Origin: Piscicola geometra
Taxonomy: Eukaryota; Annelida; Clitellata; Hirudinida; Piscicolidae
Length of the DNA: 64,000 nt
Direction of reading: 5' to 3'
NCBI GenBank assembly: GCA_943735955.1
Contig: OX030966.1
Location: forward strand, 3,685,976 to 3,749,975
The first letter of the stretch is position 1, and every line of letters starts with the position of its first letter. A program made the translations under genes and the position numbers. The notes under the pieces are model-generated. The model ran no database searches and had not been told where the DNA came from. It worked only from the letters and a program-made list of their open reading frames with translations. Positions 21,601 to 33,840 of the stretch are shown piece by piece.

Positions 21601-22111
21601 AGAGTTGTCAACAACATTGGAGTCTGTAAATTTTTAACATTTGTATAGTGCAGGGGCGGCGATCTGCTGCAAATCTTGGGGGGGTCCTACCCAGCATGAC
21701 CGATCCTGGGGGGTTTCTGGGATCCGGACCCTTTCTCCCCCCACAAGAAAAAATATTTTCAACTTCGATTTTGATACGAATATTTGAGTAAGCAAAGAAT
21801 AGTTTTGTTTTAGACAGGCATCATTATAACTACACATACTCACAATGTATTACTGTATAAACATTTTTTTAATGCTATTGTTGACGATTATGCTCGTATC
21901 AAAACAAGAGTTTAAAATGTTTAAGTTGAAAAAAGTGGAGGGGGTCCATATTAAGGCGGAACCCCTCACTACAAAAAAGTGGGGAGGGTCTGGGCTCCAG
22001 GACCCCCAGGATCGCCGCCCATGATTTGTAGTAATATTCACTCAAACCTTTGAGCATCTTGTCCCAACTGCTTATCACCTTGTGGCAGTCTGTGCCTGGT
22101 ACTGTGAACAT
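15681..22111 (-). CDS. SLC25A15: mitochondrial ornithine carrier (SLC25A15/ORC1-like)
   Basis: Inner-membrane mitochondrial carrier that exchanges ornithine for citrulline, linking cytosol and matrix steps of urea-cycle chemistry. Seven exons: 22111-22048, 21282-21175, 21078-20858, 20766-20579, 19089-18917, 17160-16999, 15814-15681. All junctions are GT-AG with matching phases, giving 1050 nt or 349 aa. The three tandem carrier repeats show PLDTVK, PTELIK and PSDVIK signatures. REIPGYFFFFGGYEL matches a block typical of ornithine carriers. The protein ends LGQSADWMGVE. Human ORC1 is about 300 aa, so this one carries roughly 45 extra N-terminal residues (MFTVPGTDCHK...). Exon 1 is supported by splice phase only. 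The introns hold minisatellites and, in intron 1, a hAT-type MITE. The SLC5 gene lies immediately upstream on the same strand. Confidence 0.92.
16860..16998. repeat. 12-bp CACACCACAGMG array in an SLC25A15 intron
   Basis: About 11 units alternating CACACCACAGCG, CACACCACAGAG and CACACCACAGAC. It abuts the donor of the exon ending at 16999. Confidence 0.92.
17190..17785. repeat. 16-bp minisatellite in an SLC25A15 intron
   Basis: About 37 copies of CCCCTCAACCAATTCA, with CTCCTCAAC and CAACTAATTC variants. It begins beside the acceptor of the exon at 17160. Confidence 0.95.
17813..18420. mobile_element. hAT-derived repeat in an intron
   Basis: Positions 17813-17910 repeat the terminal segment seen at 13228-13350: a TAGAG start, ATTAATCG motifs, then GCAATGTTTTTAGCATATTT. 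The remainder is AT-rich without a frame. It is probably a non-autonomous or decayed copy of the same hAT family. Its right edge, near a CCACCCCAG motif, is uncertain. Confidence 0.45.
21651..22023. mobile_element. short hAT-type MITE in intron 1 of SLC25A15
   Basis: It starts CAGGGGCGGCGATCTGC and ends GGATCGCCGCCCATG, so the tips are inverted (CAGGGGCGGCGATC against CATGGGCGGCGATC). The body repeats the terminal part of the 46041-51478 hAT, including ACATACTCACAATGTATTAC and a GGGGGTCC...GACCCCC pair. The flanks ATTTGTAT and ATTTGTAG agree at 7 of 8 positions, but a 4-bp AGTG lies between the left one and the tip. Confidence 0.75.
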
Positions 22112-22377
22112 GATTGCTTGATGTTTCTATGGTTTTGTGTGCTTGAAATATTTAGTTATATTTGTGAACATGTTTTTTGAAAATGTATTTTTTCGTGCGA
22201 AATTTGTTTGAAAAAGTAGGTTGTGTGAATAGATATGTTAAAGAATGTGTTGAAAAAGATAGGTGAGATGTGTGGATAGGTTGAAGATGAAAGAGTAGAT
22301 GGATGCCTTGATTTATTATAAACTCTGGGTGGTCTTGAAGCTTATTCAGGTTTACGCCACGTTAATAATATTCGTCG

Positions 22378-22631
22378 TTGTATTGCATTGTATTGTATTG
22401 TATTTTATTGTATTGCATTGTATTGCATTGTATTGTATTGTATTGCATTGTATTGCATTGTATTGTATTGTATTGTATTGTATTGTATTGCATTGTATTG
22501 CATTGTATTGCATTGTATTGTATTGTATTGCATTGTATTGCATTGTATTGTATTGTATTGTATTGTATTGCATTGTATTGCATTGTATTGCATTGTATTG
22601 CATTGTATTGTATTGTATTGCATTGTATTGT
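22378..22631. repeat. (TATTG/CATTG)n pentanucleotide array
   Basis: About 50 units of TATTG and CATTG lie between the last visible SLC5 exon and the first SLC25A15 exon. The array at 25611-25893 has the complementary pentamer. Confidence 0.95.
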
Positions 22632-22672
22632 TTGCTACTAATCATCTTCAATCACACAAAAAACTCAGGCAC

Positions 22673-25516
22673 CTGTGACGTTGGGCTCAGCAAGAGGAAA
22701 GCGTTTCCACAAGTTTTCGAAACCTCCCACTGCCACAAACGCTGTAATCATCATCATATCCATCATCATCCATATCATCATCATTATCATCATCATTTTC
22801 ATCATCATTATCATCATCATTATCATCATCATTATCATCATCATTATCATCATCATCATTATCATCATCATTATCATCATCATTATCATCATCATTATCA
22901 TCATCATTATCATCATCATTATCATCATCATTATCATCATCATTATCATCATCATTATCATCATCATTATCATCATCATTATCATCATTATTATCATCAT
23001 CATTATCATCATCATTATCATCATCATTATCATCATCATTATCATCATCATTATCATCATCATTATCATCATCATTATCATCATCATTATCATCATCATT
23101 ATCATCATCATCATCATCATCTTACACTTTCCGGTCAGAGCTAGGGCTCCTGCGACCATGAGAAGGGCTTGCATGAAGTCAGTGTAAATGACAGCTGTTA
23201 AGCCTCCTGATGGTGATGATGATGATGATGATGATGACGATGACGATGATGATGATAATGGTGATGGTGGTGATGGTGATGATGATGATGATAAGGATGC
23301 ACGCACACACACACACCAGTTATATTAAGGATGGCGACGATGACCAACTGGATGACGATGCACACGTACATATCCCACTTGAGCGATTGCTGAATGAATA
23401 AGGCCCCTGTGTACAAGTTCACCTTTGAGGGAGAGAGAGTGAGGGAGTGAGGGAGGAGAGTGGTGGAGTGAAGGAGGAGAGTGGTGGAGTGAGGGAAGAG
23501 AGTGATGGAGTGAGGGAGGGGAGTGGTGGAGTGAGAGAAGGAATTAGTGAAATAAAAAAGTAGAAAGAGTGAAAAATTAAAGAAAGGAAACCATCACCAC
23601 CACCACTATCACCATCACCATCATCATTACCATCACCACCACTATCATCACTACCATCATCATCACCATCATCATCACCATCACCACCCAGAGCATACCG
23701 AGCACTTGGTGAAAATGTAAAAGAGGAGTGACAGAACGGCGTAATAAGTCCTGATCCTCCTTCCACCAAACCGGATCTCCATATATTCTGGCATGGTGAT
23801 CGTCTGGAAGGGATTGATGGATGGGATAATTAAATTGGGATAATTGGAGGGAAGAGGAAGGGTTGAAAAGTTGATAGGGGAAAGAAAAGAGTTTAAAGCA
23901 GTGGTTTGTGGATATGGGTTTTTAGAATGGGTGTGTGATGGTGGGTGTGTGATGGTGGCCTGGTGGTGGAAAGATGTGTGGTGTGGTTCAAATGAAAAAA
24001 ATATGTTTCTTTAAAAGAGTAGAAAGTGGCGTGGGAAATAATTTTTGAAAGTTTTAAAGTTCAACTAACCCGACTGGCGATGTAGACTGGGATGAAGATA
24101 AAGCCGAGAAGTTGGATGAAGAGGAGGGCCTTGGATGGGATAATATGCGTCTAAATTATCCCAAATATCCACTCAAATGTTGAGCTAAACTTCAAAGCAC
24201 TTTTACCACCATCTATCCCATTCATTTCAACCATTAACCCAAACATACAACGCTATAAAAACTTTTAAAAAAACAATCGGTCTTTTAGTCACACTCACGT
24301 TGAATTCCCAGGCTGCAATGCCGACTCCTCGAGCGGACGCTGAGCCAGCAAGCCCGATGAAGTGCTCGCTGCCGATGTTGCTGACAAACATCGAAGCGCC
24401 AACCTGCAATAGGGTAATGAATGAAGGGTCAACGTGAATGAAGAGCGAAAGGAAAGTTGATAAATTTGGATAAAAAAATGGATGAAAAAAAGAAGAAATA
24501 GATGTATGAAAAACAGATTTATGAGTGAATTGATGAATGGATGAGAGAATGGATAGATGAAGAAGTGAAATGGATAGATGAAGAAGTGAAATGGATAGAT
24601 GAAGAAGTGAAATGGAAAGATGAAGAAGTGAAATGGATAGATGAAGAAGTGAAATGGAAAGATGAAGAAGTGAAATGGATAGATGAAGAAGTGAAATGGA
24701 TAGATGAAGAAGTGAAATGGATAGATGAAGAAGTGAAATGGATAGATGGAGAAGTGAAATGGATAGATGGAGAAGTGAAATGGATAGATGGAGAAGTGAA
24801 ATGGAAAGATGAAGAAGTGAAATGGAAAGATGAAGAAGTGAAATGGATAGATGAAGAAGTGAAATGGATAGATGAAGAAGTGAAATGGATAGATGAAGAA
24901 GTGAAATGGATAGATGAAGAAGTGAAATGGATAGATGAAGAAGTGAAATGGATAGATGAAGAAGTGAAATGGATAGATGAAGAAGTGAAATGGTTAGACA
25001 GGCGAATGAATGCACAAATAGAGAACCAGGTAGAAAGGCATGGAACGGTCAGCCAGGAAGAAGCCACTGACGGTGTCCTTCCTCGACTTGCACGAGGCCT
25101 ACGTCATCATCATTTATAAACAAACTACTCACTACTTATTTTACTTTTTATATAAAAAATTATTATTATATACAAAAATTCTTCAACTATTTCAGGATAT
25201 TAAGATATATATTTTTTTTACTTGTTTCCTTTTTCAAATACTGATCATCTAAACTTTTCTTCTCAATCTTTTTTCACCCATCTGCCCTCCTTCTTCTCCA
25301 CCACACTAATCCACTCCACTCCCCCTCTACTACATCGATCTACACTTTCTTCCTTTAACACACTCATCTCCCTTCCCTCTCTCACACCCATCTACCCCTC
25401 TCTCTCTCCAAACCCAACATTCTCTCCCCCCTTCCCTCACTTACATATATACCCACGGCAAAGATCACGACAAAGTAAGACAACACCACCAGCAAGTTCT
25501 GCCAGCCCAGTTCAGA
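22673..25516 (-). CDS. SLC5 (SGLT-type) Na+/solute symporter, N-terminal half only
   Basis: Plasma-membrane Na+-driven symporter of the glucose/inositol branch. Exons: 25516-25445, 25086-25027, 24403-24299, 24129-24070, 23803-23699, 23422-23317, 23206-23126, 22741-22673. All are GT-AG with matching phases and encode 219 residues. In order they give [14 protein letters not shown] (TM1), [30 protein letters not shown] (the family Asn-Ile-Gly core), [43 protein letters not shown], and [17 protein letters not shown]. This corresponds to roughly residues 30-290 of a protein of about 660. No exon for the remaining helices exists before the SLC25A15 start 560 bp further on. The initiating exon is also not seen upstream. 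The locus is therefore truncated, rearranged or misassembled. The exact substrate cannot be told. Confidence 0.87.
22747..23121. repeat. 12-bp (TCATCATCATTA)n array in an SLC5 intron
   Basis: About 30 units of ATCATCATTATC fill nearly the whole intron between exons 23206-23126 and 22741-22673, leaving only a few bases of unique sequence at each splice site. Confidence 0.95.
23425..23545. repeat. about 20-bp GAGTGAGGGAGGAGAGTGGT array
   Basis: Five to six units of GGAGTGAGGGAGGAGAGTGG next to the acceptor of the SLC5 exon at 23422. Confidence 0.85.
24536..24998. repeat. 21-bp minisatellite in an SLC5 intron
   Basis: About 22 copies of GAAATGGATAGATGAAGAAG plus one T. The length is a multiple of three, so long Lys/Glu/Trp and Ser/Phe/His frames appear on both strands; they are artefacts. 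Confidence 0.95.
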
Positions 25517-25610
25517 CTGTCGGTTGTTGCATTGACTTCTATAATTTTTTGTTTTTATGGTATTTTTTGTTTTAGCTATTGTTGACCCTTGTCAAAAAAA
25601 CAACAAAACA

Positions 25611-25893
25611 CAATAAAATACAATATAATACAACACAATACAATACAATAAAATACAAAAAACGCAAAACAATATAATAAAACACAATACAATGCAACAC
25701 AATACAATACAATACAATAAAAAACAATAAAAAACAATATAATAAAATACAATACAATGGAATACAATACAGTTCAATGAAATACAATACAATACAATAC
25801 AACACAATACAACACAATACAAAAAAAACAATATAATAAAATACAATACAATGGAATACAATACAGTTCAATGAAATACAATACAATACAATA
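25611..25893. repeat. (CAATA)n pentanucleotide array
   Basis: Imperfect ACAATACAAT pentamers with AAAAA interruptions. It is the reverse complement of the array at 22378-22631, so the SLC5 fragment lies between two mirrored pentamer arrays. An internal stretch of about 100 bp occurs twice (about 25736-25800 and 25834-25893). Confidence 0.93.
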
Positions 25894-25899
25894 GAAAAA

Positions 25900-27180
25900 G
25901 ATTAATATTTCAAAGTGCGTTATGGTGAACGAATTATACAAAACGAAGAAATTGTATTCAAGTGTTAAAATTTGATAGACTTGTCGTAAATTTCATGAGA
26001 AACTAAATAATATCAATAATAAATAAAATATTAGTCAAAAATAAAGATAATGAATTCATAATATTTATTAGTGTTAATTTTTTTTATTCACAATTTATTA
26101 AATTTATAAAATGTTTTTTTATAAGAAATGTTTTATTGCGCTACTATTTCTCCAAATTACTATACGATTATAATATAAATATATTTTTTAATGCTTTTAC
26201 TCACCATGCTTTTGCGGAACTAAGATTTTTGGATGGATTCAGGCAACATTTTAATTTCGAACAAGTAATTTTCATGAATATATTAACAAAATATGATCTA
26301 GATTTATAATGAAAACCAATTAATTAACTAATTAATTTATAATTATAGTTTTGTTTACACAATATGCTTTTCCTACAAAGTTCTTTAAAGGTATCACGGA
26401 AGTCTGAAAAGAGAACCTGGGAAATGTGCCAACAAAATGCAAGCAGAAACCTGAGTCAGTGAAAAACTTCACAATATTTAAATAAATAGTTCATTCTTTT
26501 CAAACTTGAATTCGAACAGCTGAGCGGCGTCGAGTACAAACACGAAAATTACCTGCGTTTACTTATATATATATATATATATATATTTTGTATATACCAT
26601 GAAACATTATGCATGAGAGGCACTTTTTTGTACATAAAATTTACTTGTAGAAGCTAGTGCGTCTTATACATGGAGTTTTCGCGAGCTAGCAAACTTTTGG
26701 CCACATCATCAGGCACTCACGTTTTTAAAAATAAATGGTTTGTTTCAAGATGATCTACACCAATAAATAAACGTTCTTCTTAAAAAAATATTTTTTTAAA
26801 ACGCAATTTGTACTTCTATTTTTAATTTTAAGAAAGAGAAATTGGAAAATTGTATTTTCATGAAAATGTCAGTATCTCGGTTCCTTTGCCTTCAAAAGCA
26901 TTGTCTTTTAATGAAGTAATCGAGTCAATTGCAATCTAATTAAAAACGAATTTTTATTTATTTTAAACGAATTTAAAGCTCATTAAAAGACTATTCCATG
27001 TAAATAACTTACAGATTTATATTTAGTTTGACGGCAACACCTAATCTAATTTATTTCTTTTTTTCTGTCACAACCTCTCATTTATTTCATATTACATAAT
27101 AAAAAATACAAATATGAGACAAATTAAATCAAAATAAACCGCTAAGGTCTATAACTAATTCGCTAAAATTATCCAAAAAA
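25900..27180. other. gene-free AT-rich interval
   Basis: No exon, transposon end or RNA gene recognised. It contains a short (TA)n tract at about 26560-26586. Confidence 0.6.
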
Positions 27181-27189
27181 CAGTGCCAA

Positions 27190-27339
27190 AAGAATACAAG
27201 AAAAACATTTTATACACATAGAGTGGTAATAGTTTGGAATAGCTTGCCTGATGATATCGTAAAAGCTGAAAATACAGATAAATTTAAAATAAAATTAGAT
27301 AAATACTGGGAAAACCATCCCATGATGTACAACTATTAG
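27190..27339 (+). pseudogene. 5'-truncated LINE reverse-transcriptase tail
   Basis: An open frame ends in the typical C-terminus of CR1/Jockey-type LINE ORF2. It reads THRVVIVWNSLPDDIV, then KFKIKLDKYWENHP, then a Tyr and TAG. The catalytic reverse transcriptase lies outside and is absent, so this is a 5'-truncated copy. Confidence 0.8.
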
Positions 27340-27750
27340 TGCGACTATGACATAATAGTAAAAAATAATTTATATACATAAACATAAATATATATATTTT
27401 TATAGAATAATTATTATTAGATAGATATTTTTTTGTGTGTGTTTTTTTTATATAACTATTATAGAGGTCAATAGATCTGCGTGGTTTTAACTCCCTAAAC
27501 TAAATAACAGAGCTAAATATTAAAAAGGAAAAACAATGCGGAGTCAAATAACTTTCGGATTGCAGCAAGGATATCAGAGCCTCCATTTGAACATTTACGT
27601 TTTTGAATTTAAAAACTAGTAAAATAAAACTTTAATGATCAAACGGAACTTTTTTTTATCAATTTTATTTGCCCATTTTGTTTTTAAGATCATGTTAAAA
27701 TGATTATTTGGTTTATATTAGCAAAATACTTCTTCGTCCATTCAATAATC

Positions 27751-29211
27751 GGGCGCATTGTTTAATTCTCCTTAAATCTTACATCATAAATCTCTGGTGC
27801 ATCCATCGGATTGATAGTTTTAAGAAGAAATAAACAACGCCATTTTAGAAAATGTCGGATGTAAACAAAGTTGTTTTAAACTGTTTATCAAATATAAATG
27901 AGGAAATTTCGGCGTTAAATAATAAGTTTGAGGCTATCGTTAATAATTTTAATTCAAGTAAAGTTGTTTTCAATCTTGGCTTGAATCTGTTGTCCGAAGA
28001 TTCTACCGAGGAATCTTCTAATGAGCTTGATTCAAGCTTGATTCAAGCTAAAAAACCTTTTAAAGAAGTATTCTGGTCACTATGCGACGTTGAGCTCAAC
28101 AAGAGTAGTAGTTGAACAAGCCTATGGCTTTTTGAAAGGTATTTGCTCTTTGTACAAATTTGCACAATAAATTACTTATTTTATTGCTTTTAAGACGGTT
28201 CAGAAGATTGAAATATCTTGATGTGGCAACCCCCGAGACAGCCTCAATAATGGTTCAGACTGCTTGCTGTCTGCATAATTTGTGTCTTGTGTCCAATGAC
28301 TTTATTGAGTTTGGAACAGAAGAAAGCAGCAGTGAAGCTTTTAATGACACAGGACCAAATGAGTTAAGGGCCAGCAGCAAAAGGAACATGATTGCCCTGA
28401 TGCTTGATTAATTTTTATTAATTTTATTAGAATAGACAATAAAGTTATGTTCAACTAAACCTTTTGTTAATAAAATTATTAAAAATTTGTTTTATACATA
28501 TATTTATTAACAAAAAAACTTGATTTATACATATATTTATTCACAATAATCAAAAAATTAATTAAGTTTATCAATGAGGCGATTTAGGGTTTCATTGGTC
28601 CTCTCATTGGCCTGTTGAATGGCCTCAGTCATTCTATCAATAGCCTGAAGATTTTTTTGTTTCAACAAATTTATGAGTAAAGTAGAAAATTTATTTAAAA
28701 ATTAATATATAAAAAAAACAATATGAAGATTCACTTCAACTTACTTGAGTCAACATATATTGGTCTTATTTTAGGATCTCCCATTATCAAAATCGTCTTA
28801 TTTTATCACGAACTAAAAGTAAAAGCCAATGGGCTACAACTTATTTAGAATAAACTTTTTTTTTAATTTGTTGAGTTTTACTCGATTTTTAAAATATTTT
28901 AAATAAAACTAATATAATTATCATAGTACTTACTTTATATAATTATAATAAGTAATTACTAAAACCCATTCTTACTACTTTTGATAGCTAACCTACATAA
29001 TAACCTACATAGTTTTGATTGGATGTAGTTCTATTTATACATCAATAAATCGTATCAATCCGTCTTTGTTTATGATTGATGTGATGTACATCGAGTTATG
29101 TAGTGAAGAATTAAACAACGTCCTTCACGACACACCCGGATGAATTAAACAACGTTCAAAACGCATTGGATGTACCGATTGTTTACATCGAATGAATTAA
29201 ACAATGCGCCC
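27751..29211 (+). mobile_element. PIF/Harbinger element with perfect termini
   Basis: The termini are a perfect 18-bp inverted repeat: GGGCGCATTGTTTAATTC at 27751-27768 and its complement at 29194-29211. Both flanks carry the 3-bp direct repeat ATC (27748-27750 and 29212-29214), the target duplication size of PIF/Harbinger. Extra AATTAAACAACG copies near the right end (about 29110 and 29145) look like subterminal transposase-binding repeats. At 1461 bp, with a partial transposase, it is a deletion derivative. Confidence 0.93.
27852..28411 (+). pseudogene. Harbinger transposase remnant
   Basis: An 87-codon frame begins MSDVNKVVLNCLSNINEE. After a frame break come RVVVEQAYGFLKG, RFRRLKYLDV and TACCLHNLCLV, which are the C-terminal blocks of the DDE nuclease of Harbinger/HARBI1 proteins. 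A family transposase has about 350-400 residues; the middle with most of the catalytic core is deleted. A GTATTTGC...TTTTAAG stretch between two blocks could be a tiny intron, but it does not restore the frame. Confidence 0.8.
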
Positions 29212-29880
29212 ATCGTCTGCTTCATTCATAGTGTCGTTAAAAACAAAATTTTAATTTTCAAAGGTATTCTCGAAATTATTATTTTTCATATTGAATGAGC
29301 CCCTTTCATGGTCAAATTATACTTTATGGCAATTAAAAACTTGAGACTTGGTTGACATATGTCTGTATATATTTATTACTCAGAATAAAAAATTTCAAGT
29401 GCGTTAATGATATTCAAGGACCTTTAGCATTCGTCAGAATTTTTTCAAAGCTCTTTTTGAAGGTTTTTTAAAGACCCAGACATTTCAGTATGCACTATAT
29501 ATGGAATGTTATGTGTCATTAAATAGTTACAGCCTAGAATAAATAGTAGGTAGTTGGGCTTAATCTCAATATTCAATAGATCTTTTTGCATCAACACCTT
29601 TATTTAGGCTTCATCAAGGAATAAAAAATGTAGCTATTCAATAACTTCAAATCGTGCTTAAATAGCCTAATACAGAAACCTTCCTTTGCCTCTGTGAAGC
29701 GTGCAAGACCAAAATAAAACGTTTTCGAAAAACATTTTTTTAATAAAATTAATAGAATATGAATTATAAAAGTGGGCCCCTCAAGGTCCATGCAGCAGGA
29801 ACTTCATGCCGTAATTCGAGAACAAGTCATCTCAAAAGACCTCATATGCAATATAACTCTTCACAATGAGCAGATTTATA
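29212..29880. other. gene-free interval
   Basis: No coding or repeat signal beyond AT richness. Confidence 0.5.
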
Positions 29881-29887
29881 TTGCATA

Positions 29888-31068
29888 AATATATATCTGT
29901 ATAAATATCTGTATAAATATCTGTATAAATATCTGTATAAATATCTGTATAAATATCTGTATAAATATCTGTATAAATATCTGTATAAATATCTGTATAA
30001 ATATCTGTATAAATATCTGTATAAATATCTGTATAAATATCTGTATAAATATCTGTATAAATATCTGTATAAATATCTGTATAAATATCTGTATAAATAT
30101 CTGTATAAATATCTGTATAAATATCTGTATAAATATCTGTATAAATATCTGTATAAATATCTGTATAAATATCTGTATAAATATCTGTATAAATATCTGT
30201 ATAAATATCTGTATAAATATCTGTATAAATATCTGTATAAATATCTGTATAAATATCTGTATAAATATCTGTATAAATATCTGTATAAATATCTGTATAA
30301 ATATCTGTATAAATATCTGTATAAATATCTGTATAAATATCTGTATAAATATCTGTATAAATATCTGTATAAATATCTGTATAAATATCTGTATAAATAT
30401 CTGTATAAATTTCTTTATAAATATCTGTATAAATATCTGTATAAATATCTGTATAAATATCTGTATAAATATCTGTATAAATATCTGTATAAATATCTGT
30501 ACAAATACCTGTATAAATCTCTGTATAAATATCTGTATAAATATCTGTATAAATATCTGTATAAATATCTGTATAAATATCTGTATAAATATCTGTATAA
30601 ATATCTGTATAAATATCTGTATAAATATCTGTATAAATATCTGTATAAATATCTGTATAAATATCTGAATAAATATCTGTATAAATATCTGTATAAATAT
30701 CTATATAAATATCTGTATAAATATCTGTATAAACATCGGTATAAATATCTGTATAAATATCTGTATAAATATCTGTATAAATATCTGTATAAATATCTGT
30801 ATAAATATCTGTATAAATATCTGTATAAATATCTGTATAAATATCTGTATAAATATCTGTATAAATATCTGTATAAATATCTGTACAAATATCTGTATAA
30901 ATATCTGTATAAATATCTGTATAAATATCTGTATAAATATCTGTATAAATATCTGTATAAATATCTGTATAAATATCTGTATAAATATCTGTATAAATAT
31001 CTTTATAAATATCTTTATAAATATCTTTATAAATATCTTTATAAATATCTGTATAAATATCTGTATAA
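29888..31068. repeat. 12-bp (ATATCTGTATAA)n array
   Basis: About 98 near-perfect units. Variants (CTTTATAA, TGTACAA, TGAATAA) are clustered. The 12-bp length gives a long minus-strand Tyr-Thr-Asp-Ile frame with no biological meaning. Confidence 0.97.
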
Positions 31069-31069
31069 A

Positions 31070-31255
31070 TAGGTAAACGGATAAAAGGTCCTCTGGATAA
31101 AAAGTCCTCGGATAAAAAGTCCTCGGATAAAAAGTTCTCCGGATAAAAAGTCCTCTGGATAAAAAGCCCTCCGGATAAAAAGTCCTCCGGATAAAAAGTC
31201 CTCCGGATTAAAATTTCCGGATAAAAAGTCTTCAGGATAAAAATCTTCAAAAAAT
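31070..31255. repeat. (GGATAAAAAGTCCTC)n array, left copy
   Basis: About 12 units of 15-17 bp in the plus orientation. It is the mirror partner of 33650-33840. Confidence 0.93.
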
Positions 31256-33649
31256 TTCTTTTCAAGGAAAAATACGTGATTAATACGTGATCCTTGAAAC
31301 TTTAAGAATAAAATTTAATACTTTTATCTAATGTTTGCTATATTTTTTTCGTTCAATCTCGAAATAGCATTTGAATAAATTTGACTTGGCTGTTGTTGTT
31401 TCGTCACTTTAACTATAAAATTGTTTGCTGGTTCTTGATCGTGATTATAAAAAGTCTTCAATGAAATAATCTTTAAAAAAGAATACGTGATCCTTAAAAC
31501 TAAAAGATCAAAATTTATAACTTTAATCTAATGTTTGCTCTATTTTTTTCTTTCAATCTGGAAATAGGATTTGAAAAAATTTGACTTGGTTGTTGTTGAT
31601 TCCTCACTTTAATCATTAAGTTTTCTGCTGGTTCTTGATGAGTATTAAAAAATAAAATAAAACACATGGTTATTATTTTATTTAGAAAATATTTAAAAAA
31701 CAACCAACTTTAAAAAATAATTTAATCACCCTTCACCTAACCCACATCACCATGATAATCATTGCCACAGAATCATTGTCTTTACCAATACAGCATCTTC
31801 AGCATCACATATATATGATGGTGTTGTCATTATCTTCAAGGCACTGACCAGAGAGGACAAAAAAAAGCAGACAGAGGAAAGATAGTAGAACAATATAGTG
31901 GAGTGGATAAGGTTTGAGCTCAAGGACTGTTTGAGACTATCAGAAAACCAAAAGAAATGGAGGAAACTGGTTGGAGGTCTTGCTGTGGTGCCCCAATAGT
32001 GTTTAAGAACATAGCCTATAGTCTGACTGACTGATTTATTCAAAATTTTATAAATGTAAAATATTATATTTATAAATTAATAAAATAAATACTATATATT
32101 ATTCAGCTGAAAATATTATTTTTATAGTTTTATAAATTAATAATATAAATACTAAAGGCTTCAAAGTATTAATAACCATAATAAAATGAGTTAAAATAGT
32201 TTATTCTAGATGTAGCAAAAACAGAAACTGAAGCACCCAATGTTGTTTAAGACTCCAGCTTATAGTCCTATAGACTGACTGACTGACTGATTTAACCAAA
32301 ATAATAATAAAAATTTACTATTTTAATAAATTAATTAAATAATTATTTCAATTAATTTCATATTTAGAAGAGTCGTTCAGAAGACAGTATGTCCCTCAAC
32401 TGCAGAGCTCATCTGCCTGGTGAATTAGGTAGCCAGTGGGTGCTTGCAAGATTTGCACTGGTGCTCAATCTGAGGTCCTGGCACTTTTTCCTCCAGATCA
32501 TTTATGTTTTCTATGTGATATTTCCTACACTTGCTACAAAATAATTAAAAATAATTCTTCTTCCTCAGGATTATTATGTCTTCTATTTGATATTTCCTAA
32601 GTTGGCTACAAAATATTTAAAATGATTAATTAGTCTTTTCTTAGTATTTGATAATTATAATTTTTTATAAACATTCTTTTACATTCATTAAAATTAATAA
32701 AATGACATAAAAGTTAATTAAATTATATAAAAAGTTAATTAAATAATATAAAAAGTTAATAAAATAATGTAAAAAAATAATATAATAATATAAAAAGTTA
32801 ATATAATAATATAAAAAGTTAATAAAATAATATAAAATTATGTAAAATGCACTTCTTCCTCCAGTGGGTGCTTGCAAGCTTTGCACTGGAGCTCAATCTA
32901 ACACACTAGCACTTCTTCCTCCAGATCATTTATGTTTTCTATGTGATATTTCCTACACTTGCTACAAAATATTTAAAAATAATTAATTAGTTTTATATGA
33001 AAAGCACTTCTTTCTCCAGTGGGAGCTTGCAAGCTTTGCACTAGTGCTCAATCTGAAGCCCTGGCACTTTTTCCTCCAGATTATTCATGTCTTCTATTTG
33101 ATATTTCTTAATTAATTAGTCTTTTCTTTGTATATGTTAATTAAAATTGTTTCTACACATTTTTTTTACATTCATTAAAATTAAAAAATTATATAAGAGC
33201 ACTTCTACTTTCAGATTATTCTTTTCTTCCTTGGAGCTCTAACCACATTTCACATACAACTCCGAAAGTTTCATGTCTTCTATTTGATATTTATTAATTA
33301 ATTAGTCTCTCCTCAGTATTTGTTAATTAAAAATATTTCTAACAATTATTTACATACATTAAAATTAATAAAATTATATAAAAAGCACTTCTTATTCCCG
33401 ATTATTCTTTCCCTCCTGGGAGCTCTAACCACATTTCTCATAAAACTCTGAAAGTTTCATGTCTTCTATTTGATATTTCTAACATAAGCTAAAAATAAGA
33501 AACAACAACAGCCAAGTCAAATTTATTCAAATGCTATTTCGAGATTGAACGAAAAAATATAGCAAACATTAGATAAAAGTATTAAATTTTATTCTTAAAG
33601 TTTCAAGGATCACGTATTAATCACGTATTTTCCTTGAAAAGTAATTGTT

Positions 33650-33840
33650 TGAAGATTTTTATCCTGAAGACTTTTTATCCGGAAGACTTTTAATCTGGAG
33701 GACTTTTTATCTGGAGGTCTTTTTATCCGGAGGACTTTTTATCCGGAGGACTTTTTATCCGGAGGACTTTTTATCCGGAGGACTTTTTATCCGAGGACTT
33801 TTTATCCGAGGACTTTTTATCCGGAGGACTTTTTATCCTA
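33650..33840. repeat. (GAGGACTTTTTATCC)n array, right copy
   Basis: Reverse complement of the left array. It is followed by a short degenerate (ATATCTGTATAA) run to 33970. Confidence 0.93.

Noticed and set aside
29888..31068. CRISPR-like regular repeats
   Set aside because: Units are contiguous with no unique spacers. This is a eukaryotic minisatellite.
29832..31265. 477-codon Tyr-Thr-Asp-Ile protein
   Set aside because: Pure translation of the 12-bp ATATCTGTATAA array, with array material from the foldback element at its start.
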